The notes beneath the pieces are model-generated. The model was given only the letters and a program-made list of their open reading frames with translations. It made no database searches and was not told where the DNA came from. A program made the position numbers and the translations under genes. From Saprospiraceae bacterium (lineage in GTDB: Bacteria; Bacteroidota; Bacteroidia; Chitinophagales; Saprospiraceae): a DNA stretch of 33,998 bases. Within the stretch, counting starts at the first letter, position 1; each line of letters begins with the position of its first letter. Of the stretch, positions 1 to 8,784 are shown piece by piece. The stretch spans positions 1-33,998 of the forward strand of contig JANQHF010000056.1 in assembly GCA_028282725.1 (NCBI GenBank). Reading direction: 5' to 3'.

Positions 1-1
1 A

Positions 2-76
2 ATGGCTACATTGAGATGCTTTAACAAAAGCAATGCTTGGGGCAAAGTTGCAAGATTAATTAAGGCCGCTGCTTAA
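2..76 (+). CDS. possible 3' end of an upstream gene
   Basis: From base 2 a frame stays open for 24 codons and stops with TAA at 74-76. It reads as a basic, alanine-rich tail (ending KVARLIKAAA). It could be the C-terminus of a gene that starts left of the window, or a chance open frame. No family is recognisable from so short a piece, so no function is offered. Confidence 0.25.
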   Translation: MATLRCFNKSNAWGKVARLIKAAA

Positions 77-207
77 ACAGTGCAATTTGTTATACACACA
101 GCACCATAAAAACTTGTATTTGAATTAAGGATAAGTACCGATAAAAAACTAAATAATAATTTTTACATTCATAGATGATTTTATACCTTAACCAAAAATT
201 TTCACTG

Positions 208-1887
208 ATGAGATACCAAAAAATTACTTTTCTGGCATGTGTATTTATGTTAATAAGTGCAGCAATGTATGCCCAGCCTGATGCAGATCGCGTCAGCAAA
301 TTTAAAGATCAACAAATTCTGGATGACTTAATCGTAGATGGTTCTGCCTGTGTAGGACAGGATTGTGTGAACGGCGAAAGTTTTGGTTTTGATACCATAC
401 GTATTAAGGAAAATAACCTGCGCATCAAGGCCCAGGATACCAGTAATTCAGCGTCATTCCCTACTCAGGATTGGCAACTCACTTTTAATGATTCGAGCAA
501 TGGAGGGCAGAACAGGTTCAGTGTGGAGACAGTTTCACCGCAAAGTGCGCAAATATTTACCATTGAATCCAGCAATGTCAATCATGCGCTCTATGTCGAT
601 GATGGAGGGCGTATTGGATTTGGCACGAATGCTCCGGTAGTTGAGCTGCATATTAAAGAAGGTGATAGCCCAACCGTACGACTTGAACAAGATGGATCCA
701 ATGGATGGACGCCTCAGACATGGGACTTGGCTGGTAACGAAACTAATTTCTTCATTAGGGATGTAACCAATGGAAGTGCCTTGCCTTTCAGGATACGGCC
801 TGGAGCACCGACTAGTGCACTTGAAATTGAAGCCAGTGGTGAGATCAACTTTTTAGATGGCTCTGCACCAAAATTTAAATTTAGAGAAACCGGAGAATTA
901 GAAATTGATAGTGGAAACACGGGTTCAGATATTCCATTAAATGTTAATGATGTATTTACCTTCTTAGGAGACGGTCAAGGCAGATGGGGAAGTGCCGGAG
1001 TCGATGGTCTGTTTTCATGGGGAGGTGTTGTTGGAGGACAGCAAAACGCAATAGTTGGTGGATTCACCGGCAAAGATCTTTTGTTGTATTCAAATAACGG
1101 AGCTCGGGCACTACTTGAGCAGGATGGAAGCTTTATCCTTGATCCAGCTCTTGGCGTCGGATCAAGTTCAGCATTTCAATTTGCCGTACAATCCGGTGGA
1201 GGTTCTACTTCTTCCCATATGAATGCGGGTGATATGGACTTTACTGTGACTTCGTCCCGCTCATTGAAAAAGAATATTAAGACATATGAAGTTCCGGATA
1301 TTCTCGATAGAATCGCCAATGTGCCTGTGACCACATATAATTGGAAAGACAGTGCAAATAAATCTAAAGGCGATGTTCTCGGAATGATTGCAGAAGAATT
1401 CTATACGGTTTTTGAAAGAGGAACTGACAAAGAGATCCGTGGTCAGGATGTCACTATGGCACTTTGGCTCGGAGAACAGGCTTTGATCAAAGAAAACCAG
1501 GAGCTTAGAGCTGAATTAATCGAAAAAGAACAACGCCTGCAAGCGCTCGAAGATCAAATGGCGGACATCCTGGATCGATTGGATGATATAAATATTGATG
1601 AAGTAACCCTGCCGAATAATAAGGCCCAGGGTTATATCGATCAAAACATCCCGAATCCTTTTGATGCAGAAACTCAAATCTCCTACTTCATTCCACAGAA
1701 TGCAACGAGTGCGTCAATTGTAATTTCGACTGTAAATGGTCAATTTATCAAAGAGGTAAGTATATCAGATACTGGTAATGGTATCTTAAAATTAAATGCA
1801 TCTGATATACCAACGGGTACTTATACATACTCACTCATGGTAGATGGGACTGTAATTGCAACGAATAAAATGATTTTAGCAAAATAA
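208..1887 (+). CDS. secreted protein with S74 intramolecular chaperone domain and T9SS type A sorting tail
   Basis: I place the start at 208, not the in-frame ATG at 175, because MRYQKITFLACVFML then begins a clean signal peptide ending near AMYAQ. The product has 559 residues. The first 345 or so are low-similarity, glycine- and serine-rich repeats like those of phage-tail-like Bacteroidota surface proteins. At residues 349-357 the sequence SSRSLKKNI matches the peptidase S74 (endosialidase chaperone) start; Ser349 and Lys354 fit the self-cleavage dyad, although the usual Asp after Ser is Ser here. A heptad-rich coiled coil (LIKENQELRAEL onward) follows. The last 85 or so residues (IPNPFDAETQISYFIP, then PTGTYTYSL) form a typical Por secretion system tail. 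It is probably exported by T9SS and displayed as a trimeric stalk or adhesin. It has its own terminator and is not functionally tied to the glycan operon. The domain calls are firm; the biological role is unknown. Confidence 0.85.
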   Translation: MRYQKITFLACVFMLISAAMYAQPDADRVSKFKDQQILDDLIVDGSACVGQDCVNGESFGFDTIRIKENNLRIKAQDTSNSASFPTQDWQLTFNDSSNGGQNRFSVETVSPQSAQIFTIESSNVNHALYVDDGGRIGFGTNAPVVELHIKEGDSPTVRLEQDGSNGWTPQTWDLAGNETNFFIRDVTNGSALPFRIRPGAPTSALEIEASGEINFLDGSAPKFKFRETGELEIDSGNTGSDIPLNVNDVFTFLGDGQGRWGSAGVDGLFSWGGVVGGQQNAIVGGFTGKDLLLYSNNGARALLEQDGSFILDPALGVGSSSAFQFAVQSGGGSTSSHMNAGDMDFTVTSSRSLKKNIKTYEVPDILDRIANVPVTTYNWKDSANKSKGDVLGMIAEEFYTVFERGTDKEIRGQDVTMALWLGEQALIKENQELRAELIEKEQRLQALEDQMADILDRLDDINIDEVTLPNNKAQGYIDQNIPNPFDAETQISYFIPQNATSASIVISTVNGQFIKEVSISDTGNGILKLNASDIPTGTYTYSLMVDGTVIATNKMILAK

Positions 1888-1913
1888 GATAAGACCTAAG
1901 TTTTAGAAGAAAC

Positions 1914-1953
1914 AGGGATGGTATTTTGAGTGAGTGCTATCCCTATTTTCTTT
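1914..1953 (+). terminator. rho-independent terminator after the S74 gene
   Basis: AGGGATGGTA (1914-1923) pairs with TGCTATCCCT (1935-1944) as a 10-bp stem with two G-T wobbles and an 11-base loop. The T-rich run TTTTCTTT follows at 1946-1953. It lies 27 bases after the stop codon of the S74 gene and isolates that gene from the polysaccharide operon. Confidence 0.7.
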
Positions 1954-1961
1954 GTGAGCAA

Positions 1962-1989
1962 TTTGAATCCCCAAATCTCCATAGTTTTG
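1962..1989 (+). promoter_or_regulatory. candidate Bacteroidota-type promoter for the polysaccharide operon
   Basis: TAGTTTTG at 1982-1989 matches the Bacteroidota -7 consensus TAnnTTTG exactly. A TTTG at 1962-1965 could serve as the -33 box, but the 16-base gap is shorter than the usual 19-21. If used, it gives a leader of about 530 bases before the first operon gene at 2531, as is common for UpxY-controlled operons. The match is short and may be chance. Confidence 0.3.
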
Positions 1990-2530
1990 AAATCTTTATC
2001 CCGTCTCCTAAATTGAATATTCAGAATTCAGTGTATTGAAAGCCTAACTAAGGTGATCTTCAATTTTTACCCGGAGAATAGGACAGCAATTTCCCGGATT
2101 GATCGCGTCTTGAAAAGCGACCGAAAAGGATCATCCTTCTTGAATATTATTACTCATTTTCATCAAATTATGCCTGAAAAGTGCCAGTGTTTCACACTAT
2201 TATTTTTCGTATTGTGAGTAGTTTATATTATCAATTATATCCATCTTTGCAGGAATTTTTCCGGCTTGAGTATTATGCTTGATTATTTAGAAAATCCTGA
2301 ATATGACCTGTACTCATTATGCGCGAAGCGCATCTAAAATTGATTATTGAGCTGCTTGTCCTGTTCTTGCCATAAGAATAACCAAATCAAAAGTTCAAAT
2401 TTTCATACAAGTTATACAGAGGGAAGTTTGATGGATGATCCTCATAGAATTGTCATTACTTCTTATCTGCTGATTCAAAGATGTTACGTGAGCCAGGCCG
2501 AATCATTGTCCTCAGGACAAAGCTGTTAGC
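1990..2530 (+). other. largely non-coding leader region with small hairpins
   Basis: No convincing gene is present. The only notable open frame (2347-2529, TTG start, Cys-rich, 60 codons) has no recognisable family. Two tight inverted repeats stand out. AGTGT-TTC-ACACT at 2186-2198 is followed by ATTATTTTT and looks like a weak terminator or attenuator. ATGCGC-GAA-GCGCAT lies at 2319-2333. Their position between the candidate promoter and the first operon gene suggests an untranslated leader on which a NusG-like antiterminator could act; that is inference. Confidence 0.4.
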
Positions 2531-3613
2531 ATGATCGAAAACATTAACAAAGAGCAACTTTTCATCAAACCTGAAGATTCATTGCTGATTGCTTTGAAGC
2601 GAATGGATGAATTGGATAACAAGTTGCTCATCGTGATGAATGGTGACAGGTTTCAGGGTCTGCTCAGTATTGGCGATATTCAACGCTACTTTATCAAGCA
2701 TCAGTCATTTGAAGTGGCGGCACAGGTGGCAATGAGAAAGAATATCCGAGTTGCTTCCGTAGATGATTCTTTTGATTATATCAAAAGTATGATGCTCGAA
2801 TACAGGATAGAATTTATGCCTGTAATTGATCAGCATGGATCATTAAGCAAGATCATTTTCTGGGAAGAATTATTTGGCAAAGAAACCCGCTCCAAAAGTC
2901 AACCTATTTCGCTGCCGGTTGTGATCATGGCAGGAGGACAAGGGACGCGGCTCCGACCCATAACACATGTCATACCCAAGCCCCTCGTACCAATTGGTGA
3001 ACTTCCGATCATTCGGATCATCATGGATAATTTTGTGGATGACGGGTGTCATGAGTTTTTCATTTCAGTTAATTATAAATCTGAGATGATCAAAAGCTAT
3101 TTTGGATCTTTAGACGATTCCCCTTACCGGATTTCTTTCTTTGAGGAAGATCGACCCATGGGTACGGCCGGAAGTCTTTCACTAATCAAGGATAGGATCA
3201 ATTCTACTTTTTTCGTTTCAAATTGTGACATCATCATTCAGGAAGACTATACTGAAATTTATAAATATCACAAAGAGAGTAGCAATGAAATGACGGCTGT
3301 GGCATTTGTAAAAGAGGTTGTGATTCCCTATGGGACATTTGAAATGGGAAAGAATGGACTTTTGGACAGTCTCGCCGAGAAACCCAGATATACTTTTCTG
3401 GTAAATGCAGGATTATATATTCTCGAACCTCACTTATTGGCTGAAATCCCTGAAGATGAACTTTTTCATATCACTCATCTCATGGAAAAAATCATTAGTC
3501 GCTCGGGCAAAGTAGGGGTATTCCCAATCAATGAAGGCTCCTGGCTGGATATTGGACAATGGCAGGAGTATCAGAAAACATTAAAGAGATTTGGATCTGA
3601 GATTAATCTATAA
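2531..3613 (+). CDS. CBS-domain sugar-phosphate nucleotidyltransferase
   Basis: This 360-residue protein has a CBS-domain pair at about residues 1-115, including GLLSIGDIQRY, and a nucleotidyltransferase domain at about 129-350. The signature GGQGTRLRPITHVIPKPLVPIG spans 135-156. The reaction should be sugar-1-phosphate plus NTP giving NDP-sugar. The same CBS plus nucleotidyltransferase layout is known for PtmE-type glucosamine-1-phosphate guanylyltransferases of the legionaminic acid pathway and for related mannose-1-phosphate guanylyltransferases. Its place directly before GDP-mannose 4,6-dehydratase favours GTP as substrate, but no legionaminic acid synthase is visible, so the sugar is uncertain. 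CBS domains often bind nucleotides, so allosteric control is plausible. It is the first gene of the operon. Confidence 0.85.
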   Translation: MIENINKEQLFIKPEDSLLIALKRMDELDNKLLIVMNGDRFQGLLSIGDIQRYFIKHQSFEVAAQVAMRKNIRVASVDDSFDYIKSMMLEYRIEFMPVIDQHGSLSKIIFWEELFGKETRSKSQPISLPVVIMAGGQGTRLRPITHVIPKPLVPIGELPIIRIIMDNFVDDGCHEFFISVNYKSEMIKSYFGSLDDSPYRISFFEEDRPMGTAGSLSLIKDRINSTFFVSNCDIIIQEDYTEIYKYHKESSNEMTAVAFVKEVVIPYGTFEMGKNGLLDSLAEKPRYTFLVNAGLYILEPHLLAEIPEDELFHITHLMEKIISRSGKVGVFPINEGSWLDIGQWQEYQKTLKRFGSEINL

Positions 3614-3692
3614 CCAAAATCACAAGTACATTTCATTTCCAGCACCTGAGACCGTAAACATTGAGTCGTGGTCAATACATAAAAACTATTAA

Positions 3693-4721
3693 ATGAAGAA
3701 GGCATTAGTCACTGGAATAACAGGTCAGGATGGCTCATATCTCGCAGAGCTACTGTTGGGCAAAGGTTATGAAGTTCATGGTATTGTCAGGAGGAGCAGT
3801 TCCTTTAACCGAGGTAGAATAGAACACATCTATCATTACGACGAACTGGATAAAAATAGAATATTTCTTCATTATGGAGATTTGACAGATTCGAGTAATC
3901 TCAACCGGATCCTAGACAAGACACGTCCGGATGAAATTTACAACCTGGCAGCACAAAGCCATGTGCGAGTATCTTTTGAGGTGCCGGAATATACGGCAGA
4001 AGTGGATGCCATAGGGACGATAAGATTTTTGGACGCGATCAGGGAGACGGGCATTGAGACAAAGTTTTATCAGGCCTCTACCTCAGAATTATACGGAAAA
4101 GTGCAGGAAATTCCTCAAACCGAAAAGACTCCTTTTTATCCAAGGAGCCCATATGCGGTGGCAAAGTTATATGCCTATTGGATCGTAATCAATTACCGCG
4201 AGGCATACAACCTCTTTGCAAGTAACGGAATACTCTTCAACCATGAGAGTGAACGACGGGGGGAGTCCTTTGTTACGCGCAAAATCAGTATCGGAGTGTC
4301 AAGGATTATGTTAGGATTACAGAACAAGTTGTACCTCGGTAATCTTGATGCCCAAAGAGATTGGGGCTATGCTCCTGATTATGTTGAAGGCATGTGGCGT
4401 ATCCTTCAGGCCGACAAACCGGATGACTTTGTCCTGGCTACGAACGAAATGCATTCGGTGAGAGAATTCATTGAAGAGTCATTCACGGTATTAGGAGAAG
4501 AGATAGAATGGCATGGTAAGGGAGTCGATGAGAAAGGCGTATTGAAATCATCCGGAAAAGAAGTCGTTGGAATCGATCCAAGGTATTTTCGACCCACTGA
4601 GGTAGATCTTCTGATTGGCGATTATTCAAAGGCTAAGAAACAGCTTGGGTGGGAACCTACTGTAAAGTTCAAGGAATTGGTTAGAATCATGGTTGAATCG
4701 GACTATAATAAACTACAATAA
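3693..4721 (+). CDS. gmd: GDP-mannose 4,6-dehydratase
   Basis: It converts GDP-D-mannose to GDP-4-keto-6-deoxy-D-mannose in the cytoplasm, using bound NADP. The 342-residue length is normal for the family. The N-terminus [21 protein letters not shown] carries the Rossmann motif GITGQDG. The catalytic Ser/Thr-Glu pair lies in STSELYG (129-135), and Tyr154 and Lys158 lie in [24 protein letters not shown] is the family motif, with Glu where Pro is usual (normally NHESPRRGE). No GDP-fucose synthase is present, so the keto product probably goes to the methyltransferase and aminotransferase just downstream. The start at 3693 is well placed before the Rossmann fold. Confidence 0.95.
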   Translation: MKKALVTGITGQDGSYLAELLLGKGYEVHGIVRRSSSFNRGRIEHIYHYDELDKNRIFLHYGDLTDSSNLNRILDKTRPDEIYNLAAQSHVRVSFEVPEYTAEVDAIGTIRFLDAIRETGIETKFYQASTSELYGKVQEIPQTEKTPFYPRSPYAVAKLYAYWIVINYREAYNLFASNGILFNHESERRGESFVTRKISIGVSRIMLGLQNKLYLGNLDAQRDWGYAPDYVEGMWRILQADKPDDFVLATNEMHSVREFIEESFTVLGEEIEWHGKGVDEKGVLKSSGKEVVGIDPRYFRPTEVDLLIGDYSKAKKQLGWEPTVKFKELVRIMVESDYNKLQ

Positions 4722-4731
4722 GCAATTATTT

Positions 4732-5961
4732 ATGTACAAAGAAATCACAAAGTGCAGGATTAGCGGTAGCTCGAATCTTGAGACTGTATTGTCTCTGGGA
4801 GAGCAAAGTCTTACAGGTGTCTTTCCTAAGTCCACAGATCAGAAAATTACCAAAGGACCGGTTGATTTGGTCTGGTGTCCCGATAGTGGGTTGTTACAAT
4901 TAAAACAATCCTACAACATAGACGAGATGTATGGAGATAATTATGGGTATCGATCGGGTTTGAATCAATCAATGGTGAAGCACCTTCAGTCAAAAGTCAA
5001 GATATTGGAAGGGATGGTTGATCTCACTTTGAATGATCTTGTAATCGACATAGGAAGTAATGATGCAACCCTGCTCCGGGCGTACACTGGAAGTCAGAAA
5101 AAAGTAGGTATCGATCCTACCGGTCTGAAATTTCAAAAGTTTTATACAGATGATATTACGCTTATTCCTGATTTCTTTACGGCGGATAAGTTTAAGACTG
5201 AATTCCCGGATAAGAGGGCAAAGGTCATAACGTCAATCGCCATGTTTTATGATCTGGAAGATCCGCTGGCATTTGTTACTGATGTGAGGGAGTGTCTTGC
5301 AGACGATGGTCTTTGGCATTTCGAGCAGTCTTATATGCCGAGTATGCTCAGGGCAAATAGTTATGATACCATCTGCCATGAACACCTTGAATTCTATTCA
5401 CTAAAGGTAGTCAAGAGCATGCTTGAGACCTGCGGCATGAGAGTCCTGGATGTTCAGTTGAATGATATTAATGGAGGAAGTTTTGCCGTAACTGCAAGCC
5501 GCGCCAATTCCCGGCATTCGCCAAACTCATCGGTGATCAACTGGATGTTGCAACAAGAAATAAGTATGGGTCTTGATACATCAAGGCCATACCTTGAATT
5601 TAAAGATAGGGTCGTAAAGCATAGAGATAGTTTGAATGATTTAGTCAAGGTTCTTGTCAGTGATGGAAAGAAAATCTTCGGCTATGGTGCCAGCACCAAG
5701 GGAAATGTGTTATTGCAATACTGTGGATTGACGGCCAATGAAATACCATATATCGCTGAAATTAATGAGGACAAATTTGGTTCATATACACCGGGTTCGA
5801 AAATTCCAATTATTTCGGAGGCAGAAGCCAAAGAACTGAATCCGGATTACTATTTAGTGCTTCCCTGGCATTTCAGACATGGAATTCTCTCGAGGGAAAC
5901 GGAGTTTATGGCTAACGGAGGGAGATTCATATTTCCCCTGCCAAACATTGAAATCATCTGA
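4732..5961 (+). CDS. sugar C-methyltransferase (TylC3/NovU-like, Methyltransf_13/14 layout)
   Basis: I start at ATG 4732, ten bases after the gmd stop; the frame also extends to a TTG at 4693. The 409-residue protein has the three-part layout of NDP-sugar C-methyltransferases. An N-terminal metal-binding segment includes LSLGEQSLTGVFP. A SAM-binding Rossmann domain carries VIDIGSNDATLL (104-115) and the conserved ICHEHLEFYSL. The C-terminal domain carries GYGASTKGN. In this family the N-terminal segment normally has two CxxC pairs; here both second cysteines are serine (Cys8-x-x-Ser11 and Cys49-x-x-Ser52). The expected job is to add a methyl group, usually at C3 of a 4-keto sugar; following gmd, GDP-4-keto-6-deoxymannose is the likely substrate. 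The family is clear; substrate and position are inferred. Confidence 0.85.
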   Translation: MYKEITKCRISGSSNLETVLSLGEQSLTGVFPKSTDQKITKGPVDLVWCPDSGLLQLKQSYNIDEMYGDNYGYRSGLNQSMVKHLQSKVKILEGMVDLTLNDLVIDIGSNDATLLRAYTGSQKKVGIDPTGLKFQKFYTDDITLIPDFFTADKFKTEFPDKRAKVITSIAMFYDLEDPLAFVTDVRECLADDGLWHFEQSYMPSMLRANSYDTICHEHLEFYSLKVVKSMLETCGMRVLDVQLNDINGGSFAVTASRANSRHSPNSSVINWMLQQEISMGLDTSRPYLEFKDRVVKHRDSLNDLVKVLVSDGKKIFGYGASTKGNVLLQYCGLTANEIPYIAEINEDKFGSYTPGSKIPIISEAEAKELNPDYYLVLPWHFRHGILSRETEFMANGGRFIFPLPNIEII

Positions 5962-6054
5962 ATTATTCAATATATGGTTCAATTTGAATATCTGGGAAAT
6001 CAAATTCAGGCATCTTATTGGTGCGATAAATTCTGATTATTGCTAAAAGAAAGA

Positions 6055-7176
6055 ATGGAAGCAGGTAAAAAAATAAATTGGTACGAGGTATCCTACTGGG
6101 GGAGAGAAAAAGCATATGTCCTGGAAGCAATTGAATCTACCTGGATATCGGGCGGGCAGTATATTCAGCGATTAGAAGAAAGGCTGACGGAATTGTTACA
6201 ACTCCCCAACGCATTTGCAGTTGCAAATGGGACTGCTGCTCTTCAATTGGCATTTCTGACCATCGATTTGCAACCAGGGGATGAAGTACTGGTTCCCTCA
6301 TTCGGATTCATGGCAGCTGCCAATGTTTTGAAATTAATGCATATTAAACCGGTGTTTGTAGATGTGGAAGATGAATTCTGGTGTATGGATCCAAAGAAAA
6401 TTGAGGAGAATATTACCGAAAGGACCAAGGCGATAGTGCTCATCCACAATTACGGGGTGATCAGTTATATCGAAGAAGTCCAAAAAATTGCAGCAGCACA
6501 CAATATTTTGATCATTGAAGATTGCGCCGAAGCAATTTTTTCATCCTACAAGAATGTCTACTGTGGAAATTTTGGGGATATCAGCACATTTAGTTTTCAT
6601 GCAACCAAGACAGTTTCTACGGGAGAAGGAGGGATGGTATCAACACGGCATGAAGAATTCGTGGAGAAAATAAAGCTGATCAGGAGTCACGGACTTAAGC
6701 GCGAAAAAAAGCACTACTGGCATGAACACTACGGGAATAACTTTCGAATGTCCAATGTGCTGGCTGCTATTGGACTTGCCCAGATTGAATGTATTGAGAA
6801 GATCATTCAAGCAAAAAAACTCATCCTAAAAGAATACCAGGATCGACTTGCGCATGTAAATGGTATTAATTTTCAAAGTTCATTTCCCGATTCAAATCCC
6901 TTACTATGGGTAGTCGCCATTTATCTCGATCCGAAGATTTTAAATACGTCAAGAGATAAAGTAATTGCTGATTTGAAGGAACGGGGAATTGAATGCAGGC
7001 CCGGATTTTATACGCCATATCAATTGGAAATCTATGAGAGTGAAAGAAATAACATTCGGAGCTATGAGTGTGCGAACCGATTGGCTGAAAACATAATCGT
7101 TCTACCCTCATATCCAAAATTGCCATCTTCCGATATTGATTACATTTCTTTGGCTCTAACTGAATTGATTTCTTAA
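6055..7176 (+). CDS. DegT/DnrJ/EryC1/StrS sugar aminotransferase (possible GDP-perosamine synthase)
   Basis: A PLP-dependent aminotransferase of about 373 residues from ATG 6055; a TTG at 6040 is an alternative start. VANGTAALQL (57-66) and VPSFGFMAAAN are typical substrate and PLP-binding segments. Asp156 in IIEDCAEA contacts the pyridine ring, and Lys185 in FHATKTVSTGEGG is the PLP lysine. Such enzymes transfer an amino group from glutamate to a keto sugar. Downstream of gmd the natural reaction is amination at C4 of GDP-4-keto-6-deoxymannose to a perosamine-type sugar, possibly after C-methylation. The gene is followed one base later by a GNAT acetyltransferase that could N-acetylate the product. 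Confidence 0.88.
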   Translation: MEAGKKINWYEVSYWGREKAYVLEAIESTWISGGQYIQRLEERLTELLQLPNAFAVANGTAALQLAFLTIDLQPGDEVLVPSFGFMAAANVLKLMHIKPVFVDVEDEFWCMDPKKIEENITERTKAIVLIHNYGVISYIEEVQKIAAAHNILIIEDCAEAIFSSYKNVYCGNFGDISTFSFHATKTVSTGEGGMVSTRHEEFVEKIKLIRSHGLKREKKHYWHEHYGNNFRMSNVLAAIGLAQIECIEKIIQAKKLILKEYQDRLAHVNGINFQSSFPDSNPLLWVVAIYLDPKILNTSRDKVIADLKERGIECRPGFYTPYQLEIYESERNNIRSYECANRLAENIIVLPSYPKLPSSDIDYISLALTELIS

Positions 7177-7177
7177 T

Positions 7178-7609
7178 ATGATCATTAGAATTTCCAATTG
7201 TAAAGAGGACCATGATAAACTTCAGTCATTTCTGGACAGTGCTGGAGCGTCCCTGGTCAAATTTCGGTATTTCAAATCCAGGGGATTTGACGTTTTAGAC
7301 AATCATTTGCTGACTATCTTATATATGGACGACAGAGATGCGGTAGGATATGGACACATAGATAAAGACAATGAAACGATATGGTTGGGTATTTGTGTGG
7401 CTGAGACACATACGGGAAGAGGAATAGGGAAGAGTATCATGCAGTATCTTAATGACTTCCAGGATGAAATGCAAATTGATGAATTGATGCTGATGGTAGA
7501 TTGGGATAACAAAAGAGCAATTGAATTATATAACAAATTTGAATTTCAGGTCGTAAAAGAAAAAGAAGATCATCACTATCTCATGATCAGGAAGAGAAAG
7601 ATATTGTGA
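7178..7609 (+). CDS. GNAT family N-acetyltransferase
   Basis: This 143-residue protein has the GNAT acetyl-CoA loop HTGRGIGKSIM, matching Q/RxxGxG/A, after the beta-strand TIWLGICVAE. The C-terminal WDNKRAIELYNKFEFQVVKE is the usual GNAT ending. It starts one base after the aminotransferase stop and overlaps the next gene by four bases (GTGA), so the three are probably translationally coupled. The likely role is N-acetylation of the amino sugar made by the preceding aminotransferase. The substrate is inferred from position only. Confidence 0.82.
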   Translation: MIIRISNCKEDHDKLQSFLDSAGASLVKFRYFKSRGFDVLDNHLLTILYMDDRDAVGYGHIDKDNETIWLGICVAETHTGRGIGKSIMQYLNDFQDEMQIDELMLMVDWDNKRAIELYNKFEFQVVKEKEDHHYLMIRKRKIL

Positions 7610-8724
7610 ATACCGGTATTACAATTTATAGTTCACTTACAGAAAGTATCGGTCACTTATTGCTTGACGATCTGTTTTGGATAGATGGATTTACCAGGCA
7701 CTTCAAAAATGTAGACATCTACACCTCCCGGGACTCAATTAACAATATAAAACAAAGAAGAGCGGTGGAAGATGTGCAATTTGTACCTTTTAAAGACAGC
7801 GCATTACTTCGAAAGATCAACTTCAGGTTGTTTTATTTATTCAGGGTTTTCTTTGCACCCAGGATCAAAGACAAGTTAGTCTTGATTCAGGGATTTGAAG
7901 AGTTTTCAATTCTGATATTTCTATTGAGACAGTGGCGCTGTCGCAATAAATATATTCTGGTACTGACCAATAATATTTCGTTAGAAAGATTCCACAATAG
8001 CGGAAGGCTCTTGACTTTCTTATTGAACAGAATATTCAACCGTGTGGATTATGTCTTTTATCATAGCGACTTTGAATTGACCGTCATTAAAAAATATTTA
8101 TCCTGGGAAAAAAATGCGGACAAATTGATCAAGGTAAAATATCACTTGATTGGAAAGCAGACGGATAAATCAGTGACTGATTATGGACAAAGGGGAAATA
8201 TAATCTCATTTTACGGTCCTAGTAATGTATCAAAACCAATAGATGAGGTCATCAGGCTTGTCAATGTGGACAAGCATTCTAAATACAAGTTTATCTTTTA
8301 TAAAGTAACAGGTGATTACCTGGCAAGACTAAAAGAGCAAATTGATCCGGCGGCAGACGTTGAATATGTAAATGCTTATCTGAGTGATGAAGAATATGCG
8401 GATAGTCTCAGGAAGTCCAGATTTGTTTTTCTACCTCACAACTATCTTTTTGAAGGAAAGCTGAGCGGTATACTTGCCGATTGTATCGCTTCTCGCACCC
8501 CAATGATATCCCGAAATATTCATCCGGTAAAGGAGTATTTTGAGAACTATGGAGACATGGGATACCTTTATGAAGAGAATAATGAGTACGAATGTTTTAA
8601 AAAAGTTTTAGAAGAGAACCATGAATCCAGGTATGTGGAATTTCAGGAATCCATGACTTCTTGTTTTGATGATCATGATGATCGTGTCATCATGAAAGAG
8701 ATCATGACCGCAATTGAGAATTGA
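7606..8724 (+). CDS. glycosyltransferase, GT-B fold (GT1/GT4-like)
   Basis: This 372-residue protein starts at GTG 7606, overlapping the GNAT stop. The sequence is divergent. The C-terminal half has GT-B features: ISFYGPSNVSKPIDEV opens the second Rossmann domain, a middle strand holds YKFIFYKVTG, and LSDEEYADSLRKSRFVFLPHNYLFEGKLSGILADCIASRTP resembles the nucleotide-sugar binding segment of GT4 enzymes, with Glu and Gly in EGKLSG. No signal peptide or convincing transmembrane segment is seen, so it probably works at the inner face of the membrane. It should add one sugar of the lipid-linked repeat unit. Donor and acceptor are unknown. Confidence 0.65.
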   Translation: MNTGITIYSSLTESIGHLLLDDLFWIDGFTRHFKNVDIYTSRDSINNIKQRRAVEDVQFVPFKDSALLRKINFRLFYLFRVFFAPRIKDKLVLIQGFEEFSILIFLLRQWRCRNKYILVLTNNISLERFHNSGRLLTFLLNRIFNRVDYVFYHSDFELTVIKKYLSWEKNADKLIKVKYHLIGKQTDKSVTDYGQRGNIISFYGPSNVSKPIDEVIRLVNVDKHSKYKFIFYKVTGDYLARLKEQIDPAADVEYVNAYLSDEEYADSLRKSRFVFLPHNYLFEGKLSGILADCIASRTPMISRNIHPVKEYFENYGDMGYLYEENNEYECFKKVLEENHESRYVEFQESMTSCFDDHDDRVIMKEIMTAIEN

Positions 8725-8784
8725 TACACCATTGAGAAACGAGAAAAAGTAGTTGAATAAATTGGAACGTGTAATAATCGTAAC

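Noticed and set aside
86-122. TTTG (86-89) and TGTATTTG (115-122) as a promoter for the S74 gene
   Set aside because: The -7 box has a mismatch at the conserved A and the 25-base spacing is too long; not strong enough to annotate.
2347-2529. 60-codon TTG-started, Cys-rich open frame just before the first operon gene
   Set aside because: No family resemblance, weak start and odd composition; more likely part of an untranslated leader. A conserved homologue in relatives would change this.
5981-6006. AATTTGA/TCAAATT inverted repeat between the methyltransferase and aminotransferase genes
   Set aside because: The stem is pure AT-rich with one G-C pair and a 12-base loop; too weak in AT-rich DNA to call a terminator or operator.
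8665-8705. Repeated GATCATGAT-like palindromic stretch near the end of the first glycosyltransferase gene
   Set aside because: It is within coding sequence for an Asp/His/Met-rich tail and is explained by the codons; no T run or repeat copies elsewhere were seen.
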